This document shows positions 1 to 7,636 of a DNA stretch of 64,000 bases, in pieces. This DNA is from Nodosilinea nodulosa PCC 7104 (GTDB lineage Bacteria; Cyanobacteriota; Cyanobacteriia; Phormidesmidales; Phormidesmidaceae), in the NCBI RefSeq assembly GCF_000309385.1, contig NZ_JH976537.1, positions 2,436,966 through 2,500,965 of the forward strand, given 5' to 3'. Below the pieces are notes generated by a model. That model was not told where the DNA came from and searched no databases. It saw only the letters and a list, made by a program, of their open reading frames with translations. Each line of letters begins with the position of its first letter. Position 1 is the stretch's first letter. The translations under genes and the position numbers were made by a program.

Positions 1-1174
1 AGATACCAAAGCCTTCAAAGCAATCTGCCGCGACCACGACGTGGTGATCACCTCCTTCACCCTGGCCCGCAAAGACGCCAAGCTGCTGGAGGGCGTCACC
101 TGGCACCGCATCGTGCTCGACGAAGCCCAGAATATCAAAAACCCCAAAACCGCCCAGACCAAAGCCATTCTCAAGCTCAACGCCAACCACCGCCTGGCCC
201 TCACCGGCACCCCGGTCGAAAACCGCTTGATGGATCTGTGGTCGATTTTCAACTTTCTCAACCCCGGCTACCTGGGCACCCAGAGCCAGTTTCGCAAACA
301 GTTCGAGCTGCCCATCCAAAAAGAAAACAGCCCCGCCCGCTCCGCCACCCTCAAAAAGCTAGTGGAACCCTTTATTCTGCGGCGGCTCAAAACCGACCAG
401 TCGATCATCAAGGACCTGCCCGACAAGGTGGAGCAAAAGCTGTTCTGCAACCTCACCCCCGAGCAGGCATCGCTGTACGAAGCCGTGCTCAAAGATGTCA
501 CCGAGCAGATCGAAACCAGCGAGGGCATTCAGCGCCAGGGGCTGATTCTCTCTACCCTGACCAAGCTAAAGCAAATTTGCAACCACCCTCGCCAATTTTT
601 GCAGGATAACAGCGACTTTACGCCGGAGCGATCGCACAAACTCAGCCGCCTGCTCGAAATGCTCGACGAAGTGGTGGCCGAAGGCGAAAGCGCCCTGGTC
701 TTCAGCCAGTTCCGCGAAATTGGCGACGCCCTGGAGCACCACCTGCGCCACACCTGCCGCTACAACACCTACTACATCCACGGCGGCACCAACCGCAAAA
801 AGCGCGAGCAAATGATCGCCGAGTTTCAAGACCCCGACAGCGAGCCCGCCATCTTTGTGCTGTCGCTCAAGGCCGCTGGGGTCGGCATCACCCTCACCCA
901 GGCCAACCACGTCTTCCACTTCGATCGCTGGTGGAACCCCGCTGTCGAAGACCAGGCCACCGATCGCGCCTTTCGCATTGGCCAAAAGAAAAATGTCTTT
1001 GTCCACAAGTTCGTCGCCATGGGCACGCTGGAAGAACGCATCGACCAGATGATTGAGGATAAGAAAAAGCTGGCGGGGGCGATCGTCGGTGCCGACGAAT
1101 CGTGGCTGACGGAGTTAGACAACGATGCCTTCAAACAACTCATCGCCCTCAACAAAAGCGCCATCATGGATTGA
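1..1174 (+). CDS. SNF2-family DNA helicase/translocase, C-terminal part (5' truncated by window)
   Basis: The reading frame is open from base 2, so the gene starts upstream of the window. The visible part has a Walker B DEAQ box (LDEAQNIKNP), helicase motif III (LTGTPVEN) and the C-terminal RecA lobe with motif V (LSLKAAGVGITLTQANHV) and motif VI (QATDRAFRIGQ). These are hallmarks of SF2 Snf2/Rad54-like ATPases, which translocate on double-stranded DNA and remodel DNA-protein complexes. The protein ends LNKSAIMD. Its usual bacterial partner, a SWIM zinc-finger protein, appears only at 6784, so the pair has been split by inserted DNA. The family call is secure; the bacterial role of these proteins is poorly known. 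Confidence 0.95.
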   Translation, partial: DTKAFKAICRDHDVVITSFTLARKDAKLLEGVTWHRIVLDEAQNIKNPKTAQTKAILKLNANHRLALTGTPVENRLMDLWSIFNFLNPGYLGTQSQFRKQFELPIQKENSPARSATLKKLVEPFILRRLKTDQSIIKDLPDKVEQKLFCNLTPEQASLYEAVLKDVTEQIETSEGIQRQGLILSTLTKLKQICNHPRQFLQDNSDFTPERSHKLSRLLEMLDEVVAEGESALVFSQFREIGDALEHHLRHTCRYNTYYIHGGTNRKKREQMIAEFQDPDSEPAIFVLSLKAAGVGITLTQANHVFHFDRWWNPAVEDQATDRAFRIGQKKNVFVHKFVAMGTLEERIDQMIEDKKKLAGAIVGADESWLTELDNDAFKQLIALNKSAIMD

Positions 1175-1274
1175 TGCAACCCCTAATCTGGGCATTAGTC
1201 TTCATTGGTGCTGATCACTTCTCTGTTGCCTTCTCGCTCGTACAATTTAGATGTAGCTTCAACCTGCTCCTACC

Positions 1275-1511
1275 ATGAGCCCCAAACTGGCCCTTCACCA
1301 AGCCATTGAAACCCTTAGCGACCCTGAGTGCAGCAAACTCCTCCTGCTGATCAACACCTGGCACAATTCCGTTGCCCCCGCCCTGGTTCAGTTGGCGGAG
1401 AACTCTACCTTTCAAGTCCCCTCCCAGACCCTACCGATTTTCCCTAGCGTGGTTCCTATTCATGCCGAGGGGCCAACCGCCTCTGCCCAATTAATTGAGG
1501 AACGTCGTTGA
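1275..1511 (+). CDS. Putative antitoxin of a VapBC-like pair
   Basis: A 78-residue protein directly upstream of a PIN-domain toxin gene. The stop codon overlaps the TTG start of the toxin by four bases (TTGA), a sign of translational coupling. The C-terminus (TASAQLIEERR) resembles the short tail that many PIN-toxin antitoxins use to occupy the toxin groove. No clear DNA-binding fold is visible at the N-terminus. The antitoxin role is inferred mainly from gene order and the tail. Confidence 0.6.
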   Translation: MSPKLALHQAIETLSDPECSKLLLLINTWHNSVAPALVQLAENSTFQVPSQTLPIFPSVVPIHAEGPTASAQLIEERR

Positions 1512-1954
1512 AGGTTGATTATGTAGATGCCAGCGCCTGGGTCAAGCGCTACTACCAAGAGCCGGGCACCGAAGCAACCCAAGCTCTTTTTGTAGAAGGA
1601 GCCGTTTTGGCTTGTGCCTCTCTGGGGCCAGTCGAGGTGCTGGCAACTTTATCGCGAAAACGGAAGGCCCGCCAAATTAGCCAAGCTCAGCTTCAGCAGA
1701 AGCGGCTTAACCTTGAGGCTGACTGGCAACAGTTTATTCAGGTGCAGTTTTCCGCAGAAGTGCTAGAAAAGGCACTGACACTGGCGGCAGACCTATCTCT
1801 GAGAGGAGCGGATGCTGTGCATTTGGATTCTGCCATAGTGCTCCAGCAAAATCTACCAACCCTGGAAGGCTTTAGGCTAGTGTGCTGTGACAACGAATTG
1901 CTAGAAGCAGCCCAGCAGATGGGCATAACAACATTCAATCCAGCGTCTTGCTGA
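1508..1954 (+). CDS. PIN-domain ribonuclease toxin, VapC-like
   Basis: A 148-residue PIN domain spans the whole protein. The first acidic residue is in YVDASAWVKRY near the N-terminus, a conserved Glu is in the GPVEVLATL segment, and the third acidic cluster is in RGADAVHLDSA. The fold ends with CCDNELLEAA, as expected for a VapC-type Mg-dependent RNase. It starts with TTG four bases inside the antitoxin gene. Cleavage of a specific RNA under antitoxin control is known for the family; the target here cannot be read from sequence. It lies in the accessory block between the SNF2 and SWIM genes. Confidence 0.85.
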   Translation: MKVDYVDASAWVKRYYQEPGTEATQALFVEGAVLACASLGPVEVLATLSRKRKARQISQAQLQQKRLNLEADWQQFIQVQFSAEVLEKALTLAADLSLRGADAVHLDSAIVLQQNLPTLEGFRLVCCDNELLEAAQQMGITTFNPASC

Positions 1955-2091
1955 GAACGCAGAGCCAGATGCTCACGTCTGCCTCTGCTACCTGTGGCAA
2001 CTTTTGTTAGAAGAAGATGGATTACCTCTGCCTAAGCCTCGTTTGCCTGCTGCTTAACATGAAATGGTGGGCACTGCCCACCCTACAGTTA

Positions 2092-2120
2092 CTCAACAAA
2101 AGCGCGATTATAGATTGATT
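2092..2120 (+). repeat. Second, diverged copy of the SNF2 gene 3' end
   Basis: These 29 bases match 25 of 29 positions of the end of the SNF2 gene (1148-1176). In frame they read LNKSAIID followed by a stop, against LNKSAIMD in the gene. The differences keep the protein sequence nearly intact, so this looks like the terminus of a related allele and not chance similarity. It is a probable scar of the event that brought in the PIN toxin-antitoxin genes. Just upstream (about 2064-2085) is a short GGTGGGCA/TGCCCACC hairpin. Confidence 0.6.
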
Positions 2121-2183
2121 GCTTGAGGCTCAAAAGTCAAATATTAAACATTGGCACATTGCAACTGATCTGACTAGCCACTA

Positions 2184-3442
2184 TCAGTAGATCGAAAAGA
2201 TTATCCAGTGGCTGGTAGGAAAATAGCTTGGATGAGCGGGAAGCGGCGTTCAACGGCATGGCAGAGGAATTCCAGCATCGTTTTCAAGGGGAACCGCTCT
2301 TGGTAGACCCGTCGACCGCCTCGCCGCCTGACACTGAGCTGAGTCCACAGCAGCCAAATCCAGAGATTCACGAGGAGAAACGCTACGGCCACAAATAGCA
2401 GTCGCACCACGGGACGCTTGGTGGTGGTGCGAATCCGGCACTGATTCTTCACGCGATAACTGGTTTCGATGCCGAAACGGTCCCGGTAATGGTGGGGTAA
2501 TTGATGCACGGCCACCTTAACCCGATGGACGACAAACAGGAGATAGCGAATGCCATGGCGTCCCCGCTTCCCTTTGTGATACCCACACACCACCGCCATT
2601 CGGCAGTCGACAGTCCCATACTCAGCACTCTTGAGGGTATAGGTCGTGTAATGACTCTGCCGTCCCTGGCAGAGCGCTCGGGTTCCCCCCTGCTTGCCGC
2701 GGATGATGGCGGGTAGGATGAAGGGGACGTTGAGCGCCTGCAACCACCGAATCACCGGCACACTATAAAACCCTCGGTCCAGGTAGAGCCGCTTCACCTT
2801 GACCCGCAACGGCGTCAGGCGGGACAGCAAAATCGTCAGGGTTGCTACCAGCGTTTCCCCCCGAGGAATGGCATGGGCCGCCAGGGTGACCCGTTGATGA
2901 CACCGAACCACATAGACCGTGGCATAGGCAAAGAAGGTCGTGGTGCCCGCTTTCGCTTGACACCGATACAGGTAGCCGCTCCTGCTCAGTCGGGGTTCCA
3001 TAGTAGGGAATCAGATGCAGATCAATGGCTAAGCGATGGCGATGATTCGCAATATCTTCGGGCAGCCGTTGGTGCAACGCCGCATTCAGTTGCCGTTCTA
3101 GGGGCAGCATCTGCTCCAGCTTGTTCAAATGGTGGCGGACACCATTGCCACTCGGCACGCCCGCTAACACCTGACAGGTATGCTCGATGGTGTCGTGACG
3201 ACTCGCGGCCCACAGCAACACATAGTAGAGGGTGGCCAGAGGATAGCTCCCCTGAGTCTCGAGAGGAATGAACTCGAGCAGGCTCTTGAGGGCAACTTGC
3301 AACGTGGCTTCATCGGTCAGAGCGGGGGAAGAGGATACTGAAGATGGGTAGGTCGTCATGGCTATCGTTTTACTCAGCTAGCCTGACCCTACCCTTTTCC
3401 TCAAGGCAATACCCTCTCTTGAGAGCTTTTGCGATCTACTGA
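2184..3442 (-). mobile_element. Insertion sequence, probably ISH3 family (IS4-like DDE)
   Basis: The element contains one transposase gene in two frames. It is bounded by an 11-bp inverted repeat TCAGTAGATCG at 2184-2194, with its complement at 3432-3442; the match continues imperfectly inward as AAAAG. The length of about 1.26 kb and the DDE motifs suit ISH3. A target duplication is uncertain: only a 3-bp CTA is shared by the flanks. The element sits in the accessory block between a PIN toxin pair and a second PIN gene. Confidence 0.65.
2201..3359 (-). pseudogene. Transposase, ISH3-like, frameshifted
   Basis: The N-terminal frame (3359 down to about 2980) has the first catalytic Asp in AIDLHLIPYYGTP. 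The rest continues in the +1 frame from about 3000 to 2201, with the second Asp in LYLDRGFYSVPVI and the Glu in DRFGIETSYR. The frame change falls at about 2970-3000, so the catalytic triad is split between two frames. No slippery homopolymer is visible there, so a disabling indel is more likely than programmed frameshifting. A sequencing error cannot be excluded. Confidence 0.75.
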
Positions 3443-3476
3443 CTATAGCTTCGCCTCGTTCCATAGTCTAAATGTT

Positions 3477-4511
3477 TTACGTGTCAAGCATGTCCCAATC
3501 ATCTCCCAAAACCCATCGAAGTGCCGACAGCTTACCGTTAATCATCCCCCACTCGAAATCATCCCAAGGTCCAAGATTTTCCTCTCCGTAGCGGCGCTCA
3601 ACCCTTCGCGCAGCCTTTATAGCGACTTTCAACACGTTTCTCTGGATTGTTTCTGGTGAATCCGGTTTCCGAGGATAAATTTCTTTATCTACAATTTTGA
3701 TTTTTCCTGCTCTAATCTTACTGCGCAGGTTCCAATGTCGGCTATACCAGACCTGATGGAAAAGTAAGTCTTCGGCTTCGAGAATTTCAGTCAATCCACG
3801 TGGCTCTTGCATCCAAGAGTTTTCGAGCATGATATCAGTGACCAGAGAAGGTTCAATTTGGCGAAGCGCCTCCGCCAAGTTAATAAAATATAGCGATTTG
3901 GCAGATGAAAAGAAGTCGTCAAAATCTGAATTGGGAACCTTTTGATTTCCGATTTCATTGCCAAAGTCGCTCTTATTATATGTGACAAAAGCAAATTTAG
4001 TATCAGATTCTGACTGATCACTTATGTAGTCGCCATATGTTTCAATAATAATTGCATCAGCCATCGAGTTTTTGCCACGATGAAATGGAGCCTTCTTTTC
4101 AATTGCCCTTTGAGCCGCGCGGAGTTTTACTGCCTCGGATGTTTCGAGTATAAAAGCTGAGGAAAGCAGCTTTTCAATACGATTTAGCGTACCTGCAACC
4201 TCGCCACCAATGATCGGAATTTTGTGATTAACATCGTCTAAATACGAAAGAATAGTCTGCGTTTCCTCTTTGTCACCATCCAACTTATTAACAGCTTCCT
4301 TCACAAGCCTAAAATGCGTGGAGAGGCTTTTGGTGCTTTCTTTTGCTATACGCTCTCTATTCCCCTGAAACTCATCGAGTATGATACGTGGCACTATAAG
4401 ACTGATAATATTGAGTCTAAGCAGCTCTTCAAGGCTACCGAGTATAGGCAATTGCTTCGTATCTTTTGCAAGATCAAGCCACACACATGTATCAATAAGA
4501 ATCTTCCACAT
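3477..4511 (-). CDS. PIN-domain protein (DUF4935-like) with conserved C-terminal domain
   Basis: A 344-residue protein. The PIN nuclease core covers about residues 1-190: first Asp in ILIDTCVWLDL, Glu in LDEFQ, Asp in SMADAIIIETYGD, and a later Asp in YNKSDFG. A separate C-terminal region of about 110 residues ends in KLSALRWVLGDDWDMLDT, a motif I recall from short bacterial and phage hypothetical proteins. The ATG at 4511 is preferred over an upstream TTG because a GGAG ribosome site lies 8-9 bases upstream. The gene is clearly AT-richer than its neighbours and lies between two insertion sequences, which suggests transfer. An RNase in a defence or toxin system is possible; no antitoxin partner is adjacent. 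Confidence 0.7.
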   Translation of the reverse strand: MWKILIDTCVWLDLAKDTKQLPILGSLEELLRLNIISLIVPRIILDEFQGNRERIAKESTKSLSTHFRLVKEAVNKLDGDKEETQTILSYLDDVNHKIPIIGGEVAGTLNRIEKLLSSAFILETSEAVKLRAAQRAIEKKAPFHRGKNSMADAIIIETYGDYISDQSESDTKFAFVTYNKSDFGNEIGNQKVPNSDFDDFFSSAKSLYFINLAEALRQIEPSLVTDIMLENSWMQEPRGLTEILEAEDLLFHQVWYSRHWNLRSKIRAGKIKIVDKEIYPRKPDSPETIQRNVLKVAIKAARRVERRYGEENLGPWDDFEWGMINGKLSALRWVLGDDWDMLDT

Positions 4512-4675
4512 CTGAGTTTCTCCAAGCAAATAATATTCAACTTTTAGCGAAAGTAAATCTATTATTGATCACACAAATAAACCTCATCTTGGCAAATGGG
4601 ACTGGGAGCATGTCAGGTTTGCAGAATTAAGCGAAAGCGTGGAGTATGTAGCTATCGTGACATCTGGTAGCGACC

Positions 4676-5739
4676 ATGACCCCGGAGCAAAAAGCCCAGC
4701 TGCAACCGCATCTCGATGCTATCGCTAATATCCTCTACGAAGACAGTGACCCAGCGTCGCTGCAGACCCTCGAAGCGATTGAGTTGAGGGTACGAGAGCA
4801 GATCCAAGCCCATGTGAGTCCAGAAGTGGGGCTTTTTTTATCGGTTCAGTCAGCGGTACGCAGACCGGCAAAGAACGTAAGCTCAAAAGCACCCTAGGTG
4901 AGCTGGTGTTGACCAGTGCTCAGGCAGAGTGCCTGTCAGTTGAGGCCTACCGTCAGATTAGTCCGCATCTAGAGAACTGCTGTTTGCGCATCAGCGCTAA
5001 TGTGTCTTATGCGAAAGCCTGCGAAGATGTCAGCTATCTGACTGGTATGCGAGTGCCAGCTAAGACCCAGCAACGCCTGGTTCAGTCTCATAACTTCGCT
5101 CAACCGGAGGTACCAGAACTCGAGGAAGTCAGCGTCGATGGCGGTAAGGTGCGTCTGCGAACCCCTGGGGGAGAGCCCTGCCAGTGGAAAGACTACAAAG
5201 CCGTGGCCAGCGAAGCGGCAATTGTCGCCTGCTACCAGCAGAACGATGAGTTGGTCGAGTGGGTCAATCAACAGCCCCTAGCCAACCCTTTAACCTGCTT
5301 GGGCGACGGGCATGACGGGGTCTGGAATCTGGTGGCCCAGATGGGGGCTGAAGCAGAGCGTCGAGAGGTGCTGGACTGGTATCACTTGGTGGAAAACCTC
5401 AACAAAGTTGGTGGCTCTATCAAACGCATCAACCAAGCTGAAACGCTGCTATGGCGAGGCAAAGTCGATGAAGTACTGACCTTGTTTGAGCCGCTAAAAA
5501 AGAAAGCGGCCAAGAACTTCTGTCAGTATCTACGCAAGCACCAGCACCGCATCCTCAACTACGACTACTATCAGCGGGAGCAGATTTGTTCGATTGGTTC
5601 AGGAGCCGTCGAATCAGGCATCAAGCAGATTGCTCGCCGCATTAAAATCTCGGGTGCTCAGTGGAACGAAGACAACGTTCCACAGGCCTTAGCCCATCGC
5701 TGCGCTTACCTCAATGGCATGATTGGGGCGCAAAGGTGA
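4676..5739 (+). CDS. ISKra4-family transposase, made by -1 frameshift
   Basis: The first frame starts at ATG 4676 and closes at 4897. The second frame closes at 5739, and by its own start would begin at 4906. A shift at 4834-4840 joins them into a protein of 354 residues. The junction reads VGLF then IGSVSGTQTGKERKLKSTLG. Candidate DDE residues are the Asp in EVSVDGGKVRLR, the Asp in CLGDGHDGVWNL and the Glu in SIGSGAVESG. Family assignment is from overall similarity to ISKra4 transposases. It encodes DNA transposition and its expression is probably limited by the frameshift. Confidence 0.8.
4834..4840 (+). promoter_or_regulatory. Programmed -1 ribosomal frameshift heptamer T TTT TTA
   Basis: In the phase of the upstream frame the codons read CTT TTT TTA, so the heptamer has the X XXY YYZ form in the correct phase. 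Slipping one base back enters the frame that encodes the rest of the transposase. The phase agreement is directly seen; frameshifting efficiency and any stimulatory structure are inferred. Confidence 0.75.
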
Positions 5740-5748
5740 CATGCTCCC

Positions 5749-5952
5749 TATCAACGCTTTGTACCCCTCACTCCGCGATTATCCTCTCTTCCCCTAAGTC
5801 GTCATCTTCCACACGGTTTCACAACGCTCATTGCAGGTTGAGTACAGATATTCCTTCTCAATCCTTACGAACCCTCTACCGCAATGGTGTCTTTGTCTCC
5901 CAAACGGCTTTCGAGCCGACAAAAGTCACAGAAATCGAGCTATTAAATGTTT
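5749..5952. other. Non-coding flank of the ISKra4 element
   Basis: No convincing gene. A frame that crosses this stretch begins inside the transposase and has no recognisable protein features. The next gene, hepT, runs towards it. Confidence 0.4.
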
Positions 5953-6294
5953 TCAAGACATGTTTTCTAACAATTGACTGACTGTTTCTAGAAGAGGAGG
6001 AATCTTGTTCCGCGCAACATCCCAAATGATTTCATCCTCAACTTTAAAATAGGCATGGGCCAAGATATCTCTCAATCCGGCAATTTTTCGCCATTCTATT
6101 TCAGGCCTAAGGAGGCGCGCATCATCAGGGATACTTTTGACAGCCTCTCCAATAATTTCAAGGTTGCGAATAACAGCATCAAACGTACGCTCATCCGCCA
6201 CGAAATTCTCAAAATTCATTCCTTCGGTATAATGCAGGACTTTTTCTCCTGCCATCAAAATATCGGTCAAGTAAAGTCGCAGGTCACGAGACAT
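5953..6294 (-). CDS. hepT: HepT-like ribonuclease toxin (DUF86)
   Basis: 113 residues, the normal size for HEPN-domain HepT proteins. The signature R-x4-H followed by Tyr is present as RDILAHAY at about residue 74. It overlaps the upstream nucleotidyltransferase gene by 11 bases on the same strand, the standard MntA/HepT order. In studied pairs the nucleotidyltransferase AMPylates a Tyr next to this motif and silences the RNase. The toxin and antitoxin are one operon in the accessory block. Confidence 0.88.
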   Translation of the reverse strand: MSRDLRLYLTDILMAGEKVLHYTEGMNFENFVADERTFDAVIRNLEIIGEAVKSIPDDARLLRPEIEWRKIAGLRDILAHAYFKVEDEIIWDVARNKIPPLLETVSQLLENMS

Positions 6295-6574
6295 AAACTG
6301 CCTCTTTTTCCACCATCTCCCGCAGCTGAGGCTTTAGCGACTTCCAGCTAACTAAATCGACCTTTTTACCCAGATGGTCTTCCAGATAAAACTTAACATC
6401 CATATAGCGATCGAAGGTTATAGGCTGTTCAAACTCGACCAGGATGTCGATGTCGCTGCTGGGTGTAGCTTCATCCCTTGCAACCGACCCAAACAATGCT
6501 AGCGATCGCACACCCAAATCCCTCAACATCGTTTGATGTTGCTTTAAAGTTTGCAGGATTGTACTACGCTGCAT
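6284..6574 (-). CDS. mntA: MntA-like minimal nucleotidyltransferase antitoxin
   Basis: 96 residues from ATG 6574, which starts MQRSTILQTLKQHQ. The nucleotidyltransferase signature is complete: LFGSVARDEATPSSDIDILV gives GSx10DxD. The open frame runs further upstream to 6790 but that part overlaps the SWIM gene start and does not resemble the family, so the internal ATG is chosen. It overlaps hepT by 11 bases. The expected role is AMP transfer to the HepT toxin. Confidence 0.85.
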   Translation of the reverse strand: MQRSTILQTLKQHQTMLRDLGVRSLALFGSVARDEATPSSDIDILVEFEQPITFDRYMDVKFYLEDHLGKKVDLVSWKSLKPQLREMVEKEAVYVS

Positions 6575-6783
6575 GGCCAGCACCATATTTAGGGCAAGGG
6601 TACCAGTATTGTAGTCAAGAACCCCCTCTCTTCCATCAAGGGGCTGATTGGGGTGCGGATGGTGGTACTTACTGAAATTTTCCTTGAGGTCTTTACTGGT
6701 CAGCCTCGAAGCATCTCTCAATCCGAATTTTCTGCCCAACACATAGGCTCGGCCTACAATAAAGCCAGTACGGGAGGCCAGCG

Positions 6784-7617
6784 ATGGCAAACTTTAGCCG
6801 CACCTGGTGGGGAAAGAGATTCATTGATGCGATCGAGCGTCTGACCGACTCGGGCCGATTGCAGCGGGGCCGCTCCTACGCCAGCGGCGGTAAGGTCAAA
6901 AGCTTTGAGATCGATGGCGGCCTGGTCACGGCCAAGGTGCGTGGGTCGGTGAACCCCTACTTTGGGGTGACCAAGGAACCGCTGTACACCACCACCATCG
7001 ACTTTGCGCCGATCAGCAAGGCCAAGTGGGCCGCCGCGATCGCCCTGATCGCCTCTAAAGCCAGCCTGATCTCCCGGCTGCTGCTGAACGAAATCCCTGA
7101 CAATATTGAAGACAGCTTTGAGACTCTGGGGCTGCACCTGCTACCCGCCAGCAGCAAAGACTTTAAGACCAAATGCTCGTGCCCCGACTACAGCAACCCC
7201 TGCAAACACATCGCCGGAGTCTACTACCTGATCGCCGCCGAACTCGATCGCGATCCCTTCCTGCTGTTTGAGCTGCGGGGTCTTTCCCGTGACGCTCTCC
7301 GGGCTGAGCTAGCCAAATCACCTCTGGGGCAGGCGCTCTCGGCGGAACTGTCGGCCCAGCAGCGGCCTCCCGATCCCGTAGAGCACTACTACACTCAGCC
7401 CCAGACTGTTGAGGGTTCCCCAAGCCTGAAGGATTTTTGGCAAGGGGAAAAGCGACTGCCCCAAACCCTTGAAGTCGCCACTCCTTCAGCGGTTCCGGCA
7501 ATTTTAGTGAAAAAGCAGGGAGACTTTCCTGCCTTTTGGCCCCGCGATAACTCTTTTATAGAAGCGATGGAGAGTCTCTACGATCGCGTCAGAGCCAAAA
7601 ACAAAGACCGGCTGTAG
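6784..7617 (+). CDS. SWIM zinc-finger protein
   Basis: 277 residues. The SWIM motif CxCx(n)CxH is seen as KCSCPDYSNPCKHIAG at about residues 129-144, a zinc-binding element for DNA or protein contacts. The N-terminus (FSRTWWGKRFIDAIERL) is typical of bacterial SWIM proteins encoded beside SNF2 helicases. The helicase is at the left end of the window, so these probable partners are now about 5.6 kb apart. Whether they are still co-transcribed is doubtful given the intervening genes. The C-terminal 80 residues are proline-rich and variable. Confidence 0.88.
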   Translation: MANFSRTWWGKRFIDAIERLTDSGRLQRGRSYASGGKVKSFEIDGGLVTAKVRGSVNPYFGVTKEPLYTTTIDFAPISKAKWAAAIALIASKASLISRLLLNEIPDNIEDSFETLGLHLLPASSKDFKTKCSCPDYSNPCKHIAGVYYLIAAELDRDPFLLFELRGLSRDALRAELAKSPLGQALSAELSAQQRPPDPVEHYYTQPQTVEGSPSLKDFWQGEKRLPQTLEVATPSAVPAILVKKQGDFPAFWPRDNSFIEAMESLYDRVRAKNKDRL

Positions 7618-7636
7618 CGTTCGGGCGCCAGCGAGG

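Larger units (their letters stand above)
4604..5748 (+). mobile_element. ISKra4-family insertion sequence
   Basis: A 12-bp perfect inverted repeat, GGGAGCATGTCA at 4604-4615 and its complement at 5737-5748, brackets the transposase gene. The transposase stop codon lies inside the right repeat. No convincing target duplication is visible in the flanks. Short elements with two overlapping frames are known in the ISMich2 subgroup of ISKra4. The element looks intact. Confidence 0.8.
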
